A stretch of DNA of 64,000 nucleotides from Nostoc sp. CENA543 (GCF_002896875.1 NZ_CP023278.1:6454501-6518500); one strand, 5' to 3'; positions 46,448-56,099 are shown, counted from the stretch's first letter. Notes: a model not told the origin generated them from the letters alone. Numbers and translations are program-made.

Positions 46448-48460
46448 GTGTTAGTCAAACGATATACAATGAGTGACATAAGTCTACTGATGGCTGGTGT
46501 GTTGACTGGCAAGCCACCATCTTTGACTGATCAAGTACCTGCACAGTCGCCATTTCAGTCAAATCATGTAGATCAGAAATCAACCCAGGAATCATCTCAG
46601 GGATTTTCCGCAACTGACATCACACCACCTGAATTTTTACAGGTGGAATATAGTATTACTCAATCTTCAGGAAATAATCAAAAGTATCAAAATAAACTGA
46701 TTAAGCAAAGAAACGGAGAACAGGAAAAAAGAACTTTAGAATCTCAAACTAACGCAAACACAAATCAGCAAAATACAGAGGAAACATTTTTTTCTTCTCC
46801 CACACACACCAGTTTGCTCAAGTCGGGAAACCCGCCCACGCCAGTGGCTCCTCTACACTCCCACACCCTAGATCCAGAAACATCAGATATCAAAGCAGAA
46901 TTCTCTCCTTATCCTGCTCTAGCTCAATCTCCAGAGGTAGCTGCACCTGAGTCAGATGAGGCGATGACTCAAGTTCTTCCTGTATCGCAATTGGATGATG
47001 TGCAGCCTACAGACTGGGCTTTTGATGCTTTGCAATCTATCGGGGAGCGTTACGGTTGTACGGATTATCCTGGGAAAACGTATGATGGCGATCGCCCTAT
47101 TAGTCGTTATGAATTTGCCGTTGGTTTAGAAACTTGTCTCCAGCAAATTGAAGAGTTACTGACTAGCAATCGAGATCACACTATTGAGCAAGAAGACCTA
47201 ATCATATTGCAACGTTTGCAATATGAGGTCAAGGAAGAGTTAGCGCAATTACAACAACGTGTAGAATTAGGCGATCGCAAAACTAACAATATCGCAGCAC
47301 AGCAATTTTCCACAACTACTAAGTTATTTGGCCAAGCCATTTTCAGCATCCAAGGAACAAATACTAACGATGTAGATTTATTTCCCAGGGATGGTGTACC
47401 AGAACGTCAAGGTAAAGCCCATCTGACTTTCAGTAACAGTGTGCAGTTAACGTTAGCAACTTCGTTTACTGGTAGAGATTTATTACTAACGGGACTAGCG
47501 GCGGGAAATTTGGGTTCTAGTGCGCCATCTGTATTTACGAATATGGGACGTTTGGGTTTTGAATCCAGCACAGATAATAATTTATCGATTAACGATTTAT
47601 CCTATCGATTTTTAGTAGGGGATAACTTAGGGGTGGTGGTGGGAACAGCAGGTGTTAACCCGATTAACACCTTTCGCGGGATCAATCCCTTAGAAGGTTC
47701 TGGTGATGGTGCAATTTCTCTTTTCGGTCAGCGTAACCCGATTTTAGCGATTGGTAATGGTGTGGGTGGTGTAGGATTTGATTGGCAAATTAGCGATCGC
47801 ATCAGTCTACAAGGAGTATACAGCAGTGAAATCCCTGGTTTTCCTGGGGATAGTAACGCAGGTGGACTGTTCGGCGGTAGATTCACCACCGGCGCGCAGC
47901 TAACTTTAACACCTACCGACAATCTTGATATCGGCTTACATTATCTTTATTCTCACTCTCCCGATGATTTATTGGGAACAGGTATCGGTGATGCTCAATT
48001 AATGTCACCCTTTGCTGATAGCACCGCTTTTAATACCCATGCTATGGGTGCAACTGTAGCATGGCGTGTCAGTCCAGATTTGCAATTGGGTGCTTGGGGT
48101 GGTTACTCTATCTCTAACCCAGAAAATCTGTCAGGAAGTGTGGAAATTAGCAACTGGATGGCGTTTGCAGCCTTTCCTAATCTCCTGCGTCCTGGGAATT
48201 TGGGGGGAATTCTAGTCGGACAGCCACCCAAAATTACATCCAGCACCTTACCTGATGGGTTTAACTTTCCTAACTTCTCCGATGGTGGTACACCAGGGGG
48301 ACGGCGTGATACATCAATTCATTTAGAAATGTTTTATCGCGCACAAGTAAATGAGCATTTATCTATTACACCTGGTTTCTTTGTAGTTTTCCATCCCGAT
48401 CATAATGCTGCCAATGAGACATTATTTGTTGGCACATTGCGAGCTACTTTCCGGTTTTAA
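46448..48460 (+). CDS. SLH-domain outer-membrane porin (OprB-type), unusual N-terminus
   Basis: 670 residues from a GTG; an ATG seven codons downstream is an alternative. Residues about 175-270 hold one SLH domain (DVQPTDWAFDALQSIGERYGC, GDRPISRYEFAVGLETCL) followed by a short coiled coil, and then a beta-barrel of the OprB/iron-uptake-porin type (about 285-670) that ends in the outer-membrane signature Phe (TLRATFRF). Such porins dominate the cyanobacterial outer membrane, with the SLH domain binding peptidoglycan. Oddly there is no clear signal peptide: the first 150 residues are polar and disordered (QESSQGFSATDITPPE, Asn/Gln-rich). A misassigned start, an unusual secretion route or an inactive gene are possible. 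The terminator at 48624-48668 follows. Confidence 0.82.
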   Translation: MLVKRYTMSDISLLMAGVLTGKPPSLTDQVPAQSPFQSNHVDQKSTQESSQGFSATDITPPEFLQVEYSITQSSGNNQKYQNKLIKQRNGEQEKRTLESQTNANTNQQNTEETFFSSPTHTSLLKSGNPPTPVAPLHSHTLDPETSDIKAEFSPYPALAQSPEVAAPESDEAMTQVLPVSQLDDVQPTDWAFDALQSIGERYGCTDYPGKTYDGDRPISRYEFAVGLETCLQQIEELLTSNRDHTIEQEDLIILQRLQYEVKEELAQLQQRVELGDRKTNNIAAQQFSTTTKLFGQAIFSIQGTNTNDVDLFPRDGVPERQGKAHLTFSNSVQLTLATSFTGRDLLLTGLAAGNLGSSAPSVFTNMGRLGFESSTDNNLSINDLSYRFLVGDNLGVVVGTAGVNPINTFRGINPLEGSGDGAISLFGQRNPILAIGNGVGGVGFDWQISDRISLQGVYSSEIPGFPGDSNAGGLFGGRFTTGAQLTLTPTDNLDIGLHYLYSHSPDDLLGTGIGDAQLMSPFADSTAFNTHAMGATVAWRVSPDLQLGAWGGYSISNPENLSGSVEISNWMAFAAFPNLLRPGNLGGILVGQPPKITSSTLPDGFNFPNFSDGGTPGGRRDTSIHLEMFYRAQVNEHLSITPGFFVVFHPDHNAANETLFVGTLRATFRF

Positions 48461-48623
48461 TTTTAATTACCTGTAAATGTAATTACTAAGTGGTTTTGAG
48501 CTACTTAGGGTTGTAATTCTGTTGAAGTTTGAGAAACAACTAGCGTGTAATCTACCATCGCAGGGATAAATCAGCTTAAAAACTACATTTAACCTCATGG
48601 CAGTTACATCTCCCACTTTAAAT

Positions 48624-48668
48624 CACGCATGAGACGAGTTTCCTGAATCTCGCCTGTGCGTGTTTTTT
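48624..48668 (+). terminator. Terminator or attenuator hairpin before the secreted-protein gene
   Basis: Stem CACGCA (48624-48629) with TGCGTG (48657-48662), extended inside by GAGA/TCTC, followed by six T residues (48663-48668). It lies about 160 bases after the porin stop and only 32 bases before the next ATG on the same strand, so it could end the porin transcript or attenuate the downstream gene. Confidence 0.55.
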
Positions 48669-48699
48669 CATTGAACCATTAACCAGGAGCAAATTTACT

Positions 48700-49797
48700 A
48701 TGCGATCGCGCTCATCAACTACTAAATTGGGTTATGGGATTCTCAGCAGTAGCAGTTTAGCAGTGATTTTGTTAGGAATGGGGGGAAACAGTGCTTCAGC
48801 ACAATTAACAATTCAAAGCACCGGAACTTTATCAGGAAATATTCAACTTCCCAACTTTAACCCCAACTTCAACAATCGAGTCACGCGGATTGATACTGAC
48901 TCTAATGGTACTTACTACCGCAATGGTAATCCCATTTATCAGTCTAATTATGTGAAGATGGAAACAGCCGCAGATGGAAGTTTGCGCTACTTTGTGGATT
49001 TTAAAGGTATCCCTGTCATTTCCTTAGATGGTGTTCTCAGTTCACCTGTGCTTTCCAAAGGTGAATTGACTGGTTTCACCTACCAAGGAAAAATCGCAGA
49101 TACAAAATTTCAAGGTGTAGTTCAAGATGAATTCGGATTAACAAAAGCTTTTTACACTGGCATTGTTACCGATCCTAGCACTGGTAAACAGTACCAAGGG
49201 ACATTTCAAGTTAGTGGACAAGGCCCAAGATACAGCGATCGCAACGGCGGCGAAAGTCCCACAGTTTTTGACTTCAAATCCGATCTACCAGGTCAGCCAA
49301 CTGTCACATCGTTGCAGATGAAAAATTCACCTTTGGTGAGATTAACCATCACAGTTCCGGCTGATGCTACTTTAGTCACTCCCAACACTAACACTAATAC
49401 AACCAATCCTACCCCTACCACTAACACCAGCACCACAAATTCTGCTCCCAACACTAACACCAGCACATCTCAACCCAGCACCAACGTCAGTACACCCACG
49501 CCTATTACTAGCGTCACTAATTCCCAACCCAGCACCAACGTTAATACATCCCAACAACCCAGTCAAAATATCACAACTACTAACCTAGCTTCCAATGTTG
49601 ATATTGGGACATCCAATATAGTCTCTAGTGATGCTCAATTTAGCGGAACAGGATCACCAGGATTAGTCACACCCACGCCTTTTGCAGAAGCCAATATAGA
49701 ATTCAGCAGTGGTAATCCCTCTGTCTTTGCTTTAGAAACTGTGACTCCTCAATCTCAAGTTAAAGTCGGGCCTCGCAGTCGAATCATGGTGCGCTAA
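48700..49797 (+). CDS. Secreted protein with Thr/Asn-rich C-terminal region
   Basis: 365 residues with a signal peptide: MRSRSSTTKLGYGILSSSSL, hydrophobic core AVILLGMGG and cleavage after ASA (about residue 34). The mature N-terminal domain (about 35-220) is beta-rich (FVDFKGIPVISLDGVLSSPV, TGFTYQGKIADTKF) and unlike a known family to me. Residues about 228-300 are a low-complexity Thr/Asn/Ser/Pro tract (TNTNTTNPTPTTNTSTTN), typical of cell-surface linkers. AGGAG lies about 11 bases upstream of the ATG. A likely cell-envelope or external protein; a strong terminator follows. Confidence 0.8.
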   Translation: MRSRSSTTKLGYGILSSSSLAVILLGMGGNSASAQLTIQSTGTLSGNIQLPNFNPNFNNRVTRIDTDSNGTYYRNGNPIYQSNYVKMETAADGSLRYFVDFKGIPVISLDGVLSSPVLSKGELTGFTYQGKIADTKFQGVVQDEFGLTKAFYTGIVTDPSTGKQYQGTFQVSGQGPRYSDRNGGESPTVFDFKSDLPGQPTVTSLQMKNSPLVRLTITVPADATLVTPNTNTNTTNPTPTTNTSTTNSAPNTNTSTSQPSTNVSTPTPITSVTNSQPSTNVNTSQQPSQNITTTNLASNVDIGTSNIVSSDAQFSGTGSPGLVTPTPFAEANIEFSSGNPSVFALETVTPQSQVKVGPRSRIMVR

Positions 49798-49913
49798 CCA
49801 TTTGGCAATTTTTAATTAATTCGCTGTGAAATAATTCAGGAATCGCAACTAGGCAGATTGTAGTTTATTTCAGAGCTAGGACAAGAGCGAGATTCAGGTG
49901 TATAAACTTACCT

Positions 49914-49958
49914 CAAGTTCTTAGTAGTTGTTTTTACTTCTACTGAGAACTTGTTTTT
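49914..49958 (+). terminator. Rho-independent terminator
   Basis: A 14-bp stem (CAAGTTCTTAGTAG at 49914-49927 with CTACTGAGAACTTG at 49940-49953, one T-G pair), a 12-base loop and TTTTTG immediately after. It lies about 115 bases after the stop of the secreted-protein gene. Confidence 0.8.
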
Positions 49959-50225
49959 GTCAATTGATGAGAAATGAAAACCAAATTTTTCAACTACATA
50001 CATAAGTTTAAAAAATCCTGTAATTCTCACAAAATTAATGAGGATGAATGATGTTTTATCTGTGATTTTATGTATATACTAGCTACTTAGAACAAACTTA
50101 GTTAAAGAATATAATTTGTTTAACTAAGTTGCAGTGATACACAATTAATATATTTATCCCCAACAATCGGCTAGTTAATATTACAAATCTCATCCAATTC
50201 AATTAATATTTTGTGAGTGAAAGCT
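49959..50225. other. AT-rich spacer, nothing further recognised
   Basis: Between the terminator and the DUF1361 gene. AT-rich, without repeats or ORF; it presumably carries the promoter of the DUF1361 gene. Confidence 0.4.
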
Positions 50226-50855
50226 ATGCCAGAAAAACTAATAGTGAATATCTTGCAGGTTTTAAGTATAAATATGGGGTGGATGACTTGGAATTTATTC
50301 CTAGCTTTTATCCCTGTAGTATTAAGTGTTTGGTTATTTCGCCATAAAAAGGGGCGTTCTTGGCTGTGGTGGTTAGGATTCTTAGTTTTCTATGCCTTTT
50401 TACCAAATGCGCCTTATTTATTAACTGATATTATTCACTTAATTCGTGACATCCGCACAATTCAATCAGTATGGATGATTATATTGGTACTAATCCCTGT
50501 TTATTTTGTAGTCATCTTCTCTGGTTTTGAAGCATATGTTATTTCCTTAATTAACTTCGGTTATTATCTTCACCGCATCGGTAAAAGCCAATGGATTTTA
50601 GGGATGGAGTTGATTACTCATGCTCTTTGTGCGGTAGGTGTTTACTGGGGGCGGTTTTTACGTTTCAATAGTTGGGATTTTGTGACTCAACCCGATGCTT
50701 TATTAACTAAAGGAGTCGAGGAACTTTTAGGCAAACAACCCTTGTTTATTGTCTTTATAACTTTTGTAATTCTCTCTGTTCTGCACTGGTTAATGAAGCG
50801 AGTTACCCTTGGTTTTGTAAATCAACGAAATTCTAGAATCGGAATCGCACCATAG
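50226..50855 (+). CDS. DUF1361-family membrane protein
   Basis: 209 residues from the ATG at 50226; a GTG three codons earlier is also open. Five to six hydrophobic helices (NMGWMTWNLFLAFIPVVLS; WWLGFLVFYAFLPNAPYLLTDIIHL; VWMIILVLIPVYFVVIFSGF; MELITHALCAVGVYWGRFLR; FIVFITFVILSVLHWLM). The conserved pattern WNLxLAxIP, LPNAPYLLTD and GVYWGRFLRxNSWD is the DUF1361 signature. Function unknown. It is convergent with the AI-2E family transporter gene, separated by a hairpin repeat. Confidence 0.85.
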   Translation: MPEKLIVNILQVLSINMGWMTWNLFLAFIPVVLSVWLFRHKKGRSWLWWLGFLVFYAFLPNAPYLLTDIIHLIRDIRTIQSVWMIILVLIPVYFVVIFSGFEAYVISLINFGYYLHRIGKSQWILGMELITHALCAVGVYWGRFLRFNSWDFVTQPDALLTKGVEELLGKQPLFIVFITFVILSVLHWLMKRVTLGFVNQRNSRIGIAP

Positions 50856-50894
50856 TTATACCAGTTCTCTATGCAATTACACCAAATATAAATA

Positions 50895-50924
50895 TGTAGA
50901 GACGTTGTATGGAACGTCTCTACA
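50895..50924. terminator. Hairpin repeat (ACGTCTCTAC family) between convergent genes
   Basis: A perfect 12-bp stem, TGTAGAGACGTT and AACGTCTCTACA, around a 6-base loop (GTATGG). This unit is a dispersed repeat of Nostoc genomes; here it lies between the 3' ends of two convergent genes and may act on both transcripts. Confidence 0.6.
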
Positions 50925-50969
50925 TCACAGAATAAACGGTATCATAAAGATTTCATGTGAGTTTAATAT

Positions 50970-52085
50970 TTAATTTTCCGTATCTTGATGAATGGTAAAT
51001 GTTGACATGAAATCACCTGAATTACCACTTTTGAGTACGTCAAAAGTACCTTTAATTGTGCCAGCAATAGGAACAGCCACCAGAGTTCCTAATAACCCTG
51101 CAATTTCATAACCCATCAAAATAGAGACGAAAATCCAAATGGGATTTAGTCCGATGAAATTGCCAAGTAATTTGGGAGCCAATAAATTATCCTTAATTTG
51201 CTGCATAAATATTGTGGCTATGGCAACTTGTACAGCTAACCACCAATTTTGGAGTAAGACTAAAATAACTACTGTTCCAATACCAAGGGCTGCACCAATA
51301 AAAGGAATTAATTCAGAAATACCAATGAGTATGGCAAATAATAAAGCAAATGGCACTTTGAGAATCAAAAATATTGGGGTTAGAACTACTGTCATAAATA
51401 GTCCTAACAACAACTGACTGAGGAAAAAGTTTTGAAAATTCAGTTGCAAAGCCTTAGTGAAGGGAATTCTGAATTTAGATGGTAAAAGATTGATCAGACC
51501 ATACCAGACGCGATCGCCATACAATAGCATATAAAATGCCAACACCACCACCAAAATCAAATTCAGCAATCCTGAAAGCAACGTTCCTGCTAAACCCACC
51601 GCACCTGAAGCTAACTGCTGAACTAAATTTTGAATACTGGCGTTGATTTGACTAGTCAACACTCTTAAATCAATAGGTAAACGTCGCTGTTTAGCAAACG
51701 CCTCTAACTGTATGAAATTATCTTGACTAGCACTTAACCAATCAGGAATTTTATTTAATAATTGAATAGTTTGATCAATTAGCAAGGGTACTAAAGTCAC
51801 CCCCACAATCACAAATAGAGTTAATGTAACTAGCAGAACAATGATTACAGCTAAAGTTCGAGAAATTTTAGCCCTTTCAAAAAGTTTCACTGGATAATTC
51901 AGTAAAAAAGCTAAAATCGCCGCAAAACTCAAAATAGTAATAGGGTTTTGGAAATAACGAAAGAGTACAGATAACAGCCAAACGTTCAGAGCGACAATTG
52001 GGCCACCCAGACCGTAGAATAGTAAACTTTGAAGGGATGCCGAACGGCGTATCTGACGCAATCGATACTCCTTAGTAATAGTCAA
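50970..52085 (-). CDS. AI-2E family transporter-like permease
   Basis: 371 residues with about seven or eight hydrophobic helices, the AI-2E/PerM family length. Diagnostic parts: ITILSFAAILAFLLNYPVKLFERAKISRTLAVIIVLLVTL, a central soluble loop, LVVVLAFYMLLYGDRVW, FQNFFLSQLLLGLFMTVVLTPIF, and AILIGISELIPFIGAALGIGTVVILVLLQ with NPIWIFVSILMGYEIAGLLGTLVAVPIAGTIK. Family members are membrane exporters or ion-related transporters; only some are linked to autoinducer-2, and the substrate here is unknown. STRR units precede the start codon on the minus strand. Confidence 0.88.
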   Translation of the reverse strand: MTITKEYRLRQIRRSASLQSLLFYGLGGPIVALNVWLLSVLFRYFQNPITILSFAAILAFLLNYPVKLFERAKISRTLAVIIVLLVTLTLFVIVGVTLVPLLIDQTIQLLNKIPDWLSASQDNFIQLEAFAKQRRLPIDLRVLTSQINASIQNLVQQLASGAVGLAGTLLSGLLNLILVVVLAFYMLLYGDRVWYGLINLLPSKFRIPFTKALQLNFQNFFLSQLLLGLFMTVVLTPIFLILKVPFALLFAILIGISELIPFIGAALGIGTVVILVLLQNWWLAVQVAIATIFMQQIKDNLLAPKLLGNFIGLNPIWIFVSILMGYEIAGLLGTLVAVPIAGTIKGTFDVLKSGNSGDFMSTFTIHQDTEN

Positions 52086-52210
52086 TAGTCAATAGTCAAT
52101 AGTCATTAGTCATTAAACATCAATACTTCGTCTTCCTTTTCTCCCTTACACCCCTACACCCCTACACCCCTACACCCTTACACCCCCATACCCTTACACC
52201 CTAATCTCAT
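52078..52210. repeat. TCAATAG STRR and ACACCCCT octamer array
   Basis: Five TCAATAG/TCATTAG heptamers (52078-52116) are followed by at least seven ACACCCCT/ACACCCTT octamers (52146-52202), between the divergently placed transporter and pdxH genes. Confidence 0.9.
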
Positions 52211-52227
52211 AAGGAAATACATTAACG

Positions 52228-52872
52228 ATGGACAGAACAATAGCTGATCTTCGGAAAGATTATTCTTTAGAAGGTTTGAGTAAGAACGAAGTTGACCCCA
52301 ATCCTTTTATACAATTTAAAAAGTGGTTTGAGCAGGCACTAGCTGCCCAACTTCCCGAACCTAATGCTATGACTCTGGCCACAACTACACTAGATGGTAA
52401 ACCATCGGCGAGAATGGTGTTGTTAAAAGATTTTGATGAAAGGGGTTTTGTCCTCTTCACCAACTATAACAGTCGTAAAGGACAAGAATTAACAATCAAT
52501 CCCCAAGCGGCTTTAGTTTTTTGGTGGGCAGAATTAGAACGTCAAGTCAGAATTTTAGGGTGTGTTGAGCGAGTTTCTGAAGCGGAATCAGATTATTATT
52601 TTGAGACTCGTCCCGCTAAAAGCCGTTTGGGTGCATGGGCTTCAGAACAAAGTCAAGTCATCCCCAACCGAGAATTTTTAGAACAGAGAATGCAGGAATT
52701 GCAGTCTAAATACGAAAATCAAGAGATTCCCCGTCCCCCCCATTGGGGAGGATTTCGGGTGATCCCCAGCGAAATTGAATTTTGGCAAGGACGCTCTAGT
52801 CGTTTACACGATCGCTTGCTTTATACTCTTACAGAGAATGGCAATTGGCAAATTGAGCGTTTATCTCCATGA
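52228..52872 (+). CDS. pdxH: Pyridoxamine 5'-phosphate oxidase
   Basis: 214 residues, full length. It is the FMN enzyme that oxidises pyridoxamine/pyridoxine 5'-phosphate to pyridoxal 5'-phosphate in vitamin B6 synthesis or salvage. Motifs: [24 protein letters not shown] (FMN and substrate contacts), [30 protein letters not shown], and [27 protein letters not shown] at the C-terminus. AAGGAAA lies about 13 bases before the ATG. A 23-bp hairpin follows the stop, shared with the convergent DUF3153 gene. Confidence 0.96.
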   Translation: MDRTIADLRKDYSLEGLSKNEVDPNPFIQFKKWFEQALAAQLPEPNAMTLATTTLDGKPSARMVLLKDFDERGFVLFTNYNSRKGQELTINPQAALVFWWAELERQVRILGCVERVSEAESDYYFETRPAKSRLGAWASEQSQVIPNREFLEQRMQELQSKYENQEIPRPPHWGGFRVIPSEIEFWQGRSSRLHDRLLYTLTENGNWQIERLSP

Positions 52873-52875
52873 GTC

Positions 52876-52926
52876 AGTGCTGTTAGCGGAAGCGGGGCGT
52901 TTAGCCCCGCTTCCGCTAACAGCACT
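52876..52926. terminator. Perfect 23-bp inverted repeat between convergent genes
   Basis: Two exactly complementary 23-base arms (52876-52898 and 52904-52926) around the loop GTTTA; the arms contain TGTTAGCGGAAGCGGGG. It begins six bases after the pdxH stop and ends three bases before the end of the DUF3153 gene. Relatives of the arm occur at about 7133, 60010, 60065, 60743 and 63622. Confidence 0.75.
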
Positions 52927-52928
52927 CA

Positions 52929-53753
52929 TCACTCAGCACTCAACTTTAATCGGGGATCAGGCATATAGTTATATCTCAGGTATATGCCTCCCCAAACGAA
53001 CAAGATAATTAATAAGCCACCAATTCCTAAAGGACTGGGTAGCCAGAATACTACTTCAATGTGATTCAGTTCACCAGGCTGGAGTTGCCATACTAATTGC
53101 TGACCTTTCTTTTCTGGTTCAATGGCGGTTTCTGAGACTGGTATACTTTTGGCACCCCAAGGAGTATTGAGGGCAAATTCTAAATTGAGAATAGAACCAG
53201 TATCAGCCATAACGTTGCCTTTACTGCCAATCAAAGCCAGCGATCGCAAATCTAAATCATAAATTAATTTATTCCTGACTGCTAAGATAAAGTTATTTTG
53301 GAATAACAGTAAATTAGACTCTACTTTGGGTATATCTGAACTAGATTCTGTACTTTCAGGTTCAGCATCTTGTTGATTTTGTGAAGTGAAAAATTCATTA
53401 AATTTAGTCTGCAATTCCTGCCCATTACTAAAAGGAATCGTTACCACAACTTCTTCTCTAGAAATGCGTTTAGCTTTACCATCTAGTTTACGAGCGCGGT
53501 TTTCAATACTATTTAACCATTCATAAACATAATCACCGCTAAAACTAGTGAGTCTTTGTTCTAATCTAATGTGTTGTATTAGTTCACCACTATTAGAATT
53601 ATTAAAATTCACCCCAATATCATACTGAACACAACCCGATAATAGTATTGATATAGACAATACTAAAGGCAAAATTTTACGACTATTAAATCTAAATAAA
53701 TTAAATGCTCTACTTAAAGACTTTATTCCTTGCCAGAAACTAGAATAATTCAT
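52929..53753 (-). CDS. DUF3153-family membrane lipoprotein
   Basis: 274 residues. Residues about 28-42 are a hydrophobic signal with lipobox LLSGC (LVLSISILLSGCVQYD), then a soluble domain (GVNFNNSNSGELIQHIRLEQRLTS; ISREEVVVTIPFSNGQELQTKFNEFF; a disordered acidic stretch QDAEPESTESSSD) and a C-terminal transmembrane helix (GIGGLLIILFVWGGIYLRY). This matches the DUF3153 group of cyanobacteria, of unknown function. The start lies in a basic leader; the real start may be slightly downstream. Confidence 0.82.
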   Translation of the reverse strand: MNYSSFWQGIKSLSRAFNLFRFNSRKILPLVLSISILLSGCVQYDIGVNFNNSNSGELIQHIRLEQRLTSFSGDYVYEWLNSIENRARKLDGKAKRISREEVVVTIPFSNGQELQTKFNEFFTSQNQQDAEPESTESSSDIPKVESNLLLFQNNFILAVRNKLIYDLDLRSLALIGSKGNVMADTGSILNLEFALNTPWGAKSIPVSETAIEPEKKGQQLVWQLQPGELNHIEVVFWLPSPLGIGGLLIILFVWGGIYLRYNYMPDPRLKLSAE

Positions 53754-53839
53754 TAAATATACTCCTCCTAAAAATCACATAAAAATCTAATCTCTTCCCA
53801 GTCCCCAATCCCAGTCCCCAATCCCCAATCCCCAATCCC

Positions 53840-54361
53840 CTAAATTCCCTGCCAAACCAAATAAGAAATTGTTAACCCAATAGCAACTAATGCCACCCAA
53901 ATAAAGCGATTATCTTTAGTATTGACCTGACTTAGATCAACAAACTCTTTTTCTGGTGGTTTACGTTGAGTAGATGGGCGCGGTTTGGGTGCTATGCGGA
54001 TTTTGGCTTCATTATCTGATATTGCTGCCAAATCGGGAATTTCCGTCATCCAATTACTCGGTCTTTTCAGTTTTGGTGCTTGCAGGATGTAAACTAACCT
54101 GCGTGCTTGATCGCGGGTTTCTGAGTGGGGATGACGACGGAGTTGTTGACACAGTGCGATCGCATCTTCTGTACGTCCGGCTGCTTCATAGGCTGTCACT
54201 AACCAAATCTCTACTTCACCCCCTAAACGGGAATTACGTTCTAATAAATCCCTGGCTTTCTCTAGATTTTCTACAGATTCCCGATATTTGCCATTTTCAA
54301 AAGCAATTTTACCGGCTTGGTATCTAGTTTTAGCTAGTTCTAAACTTTCTGTATTCACCAC
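53840..54361 (-). CDS. TPR-like protein with C-terminal membrane anchor
   Basis: 173 residues. Two or three TPR-like helical pairs (about 5-95: RYQAGKIAFENGKYRESVENLEKA, EVEIWLVTAYEAAGRTEDAIALCQQL), a basic, Pro-rich linker (APKPRPSTQRKPPEK) and one C-terminal transmembrane helix (IWVALVAIGLTISYLVW). It is probably a small tail-anchored scaffold protein. It is upstream of the DUF3153 gene on the same strand with CCCCAATC repeats between (about 53800-53839); no specific function is evident. Confidence 0.78.
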   Translation of the reverse strand: MVNTESLELAKTRYQAGKIAFENGKYRESVENLEKARDLLERNSRLGGEVEIWLVTAYEAAGRTEDAIALCQQLRRHPHSETRDQARRLVYILQAPKLKRPSNWMTEIPDLAAISDNEAKIRIAPKPRPSTQRKPPEKEFVDLSQVNTKDNRFIWVALVAIGLTISYLVWQGI

Positions 54362-54531
54362 GATTTACCCACCAATCAGCACTGCTTTTATTTTGCCAAG
54401 TGTCCTAATCTTCTTGGAATCTTTATTAAAGCTCGGCAATTTTCGACTCAATAAACTTTTAAAATTCTATCTAAGTAAATGCCGTTATTTTCTTAATAAA
54501 AATTGAGATTCTCAAAATTAGGTCAGTAAAT

Positions 54532-54969
54532 ATGCTGAAACTTAAGTATTCTCTAGGTTGTTTGGGTACAGGGTTGGTTTTCGGACTGATTAACGCCACA
54601 ATTAGCCCAGTATCGGCGCAACAAGTATTTGTGATTGATGGGAATAACTCTTTTGGATATAGCCAGACAACTTCAGATGGTTATTTCACCTATGGCAGTC
54701 CCTTACCCAACCGGATACCTGTACATCCCAGAATAATAAACGTACATCCCCGAACAATCAATGTACAGCCTAGAAGTATCGGCAATTATTACCCTTATCC
54801 TCCAGTCAGACAGCAAGTAATTAATGATACTACGCTGTTTAATCCTACCTTAGTAAATCCCATCATCAATAATTCCACACTAGTAAATCCAGTGATCATT
54901 AATAACTCTTGGCACCGTACACCAATCAGGCGATCGCGTGTGATTATCTATCCAGGATGGAAAAGATAG
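54532..54969 (+). CDS. Secreted protein with His/Pro/Asn-rich repeats
   Basis: 145 residues with a signal peptide (MLKLKYSLGCLGTGLVFGLI, cleavage near ATISPVSA). The mature part is short and repetitive: HPRIINVHPRTINVQPRSI and NPTLVNPIINNSTLVNPVIINN, with aromatic and basic residues at the end (RTPIRRSRVIIYPGWKR). It is probably an exported surface or periplasmic protein; such repeat-containing proteins are variable between strains. No family recognised. Confidence 0.65.
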   Translation: MLKLKYSLGCLGTGLVFGLINATISPVSAQQVFVIDGNNSFGYSQTTSDGYFTYGSPLPNRIPVHPRIINVHPRTINVQPRSIGNYYPYPPVRQQVINDTTLFNPTLVNPIINNSTLVNPVIINNSWHRTPIRRSRVIIYPGWKR

Positions 54970-55069
54970 GGCATGGGGCATGGGGCATTGGGCATGGGAA
55001 ACAGGTGTAAATATCTCTCCTACACCCTTATACCCCTACACCCCTACACCCCTACACCCTTACCCCTTT
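54970..55069. repeat. GGGCATG and CACCCCTA repeat tract
   Basis: GGGCATG/GGGCATT units (about 54970-55000) and CACCCCTA octamers (about 55023-55060) between the secreted-protein gene and the convergent argB. Confidence 0.8.
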
Positions 55070-55957
55070 CTAAATCAACGAACCTAAAATCATCGTCCCA
55101 ATCCCGACATCGGTGAAGATTTCCAGTAGTAGGGCGTGGGGGATGCGGCCGTCGATGATGTGGGCGGCGCGGACACCTTGGGCTAGCGATCGCACACAGC
55201 AATTGACTTTGGGGATCATCCCACCACTCACCACACCACTAGCAATCAAATCTCGTGCTTCCCGAATATCAACTTTGGGAATTAAGGTGGAGGGGTCTTT
55301 GTAATCTTTCAAAATCCCTCTGGTATCTGTCAATAAAATCAATTTTTCTGCCCCTAGCGCGGCAGCAATTTCTCCTGCTACTGTATCCGCATTAATGTTA
55401 TATGCTTGTCCCGTTTCATCGGCGGCGACGCTAGAGACTACGGGAATATAACCATTACTCGCCAGGGTTTCTAAAATTTTGATATTAACGTTACTGACTT
55501 CACCGACAAAGCCAATACCTTCTTGACCTTGGGGACGGGCAGTAATCAAGTTACCATCTTTACCACATAGCCCTACAGCTAAACCGCCAGCTTGGTTAAT
55601 TAAGGCGACAATCTCTTTATTAACGCGTCCTACCAACACCATTTCCACAACATCCATTGTGGGGGCATCGGTAACACGTAGACCATTCTTAAATTGTGCT
55701 TCAATACCCAGTTTATCCAACCAGCTGTTAATTTCCGGGCCGCCACCGTGGACTAAAATTGGTCGCAAGCCAACGCAGGATAAAAAGACAATATCCCGGA
55801 TCACTTGGTCTTTAAGGGTACTGTCTTTCATTGCCGCACCACCATATTTAACAACAACAGTGCGACCGGCGAATTGTTGAATATAAGGTAGTGCTTCGCT
55901 GAGAACACGCACCCGTGTGGCTTCAGTTTGCCTGATGTACTCAGTATCGTTGACCAT
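55070..55957 (-). CDS. argB: Acetylglutamate kinase
   Basis: 295 residues, full length. It phosphorylates N-acetyl-L-glutamate, the controlled step of arginine synthesis; in cyanobacteria it is activated by PII (GlnB) when nitrogen is plentiful, and arginine feeds cyanophycin. Motifs: [11 protein letters not shown] near the N-terminus, [70 protein letters not shown] and [10 protein letters not shown]. Neighbouring genes do not belong to arginine synthesis, so it is a dispersed pathway gene. Confidence 0.97.
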   Translation of the reverse strand: MVNDTEYIRQTEATRVRVLSEALPYIQQFAGRTVVVKYGGAAMKDSTLKDQVIRDIVFLSCVGLRPILVHGGGPEINSWLDKLGIEAQFKNGLRVTDAPTMDVVEMVLVGRVNKEIVALINQAGGLAVGLCGKDGNLITARPQGQEGIGFVGEVSNVNIKILETLASNGYIPVVSSVAADETGQAYNINADTVAGEIAAALGAEKLILLTDTRGILKDYKDPSTLIPKVDIREARDLIASGVVSGGMIPKVNCCVRSLAQGVRAAHIIDGRIPHALLLEIFTDVGIGTMILGSLI

Positions 55958-56099
55958 CGTGAATAGATGTTGAGACTTACATATTTATGCAAGTCAGTGT
56001 AGAAGACTTTTTACCCAGCCACAATGTCTTATTACATATCTTTTTTAACTGGGCATTGGGGATTGGGCATGGGGCATGGGGCATTAATCTGTTCCCTGT

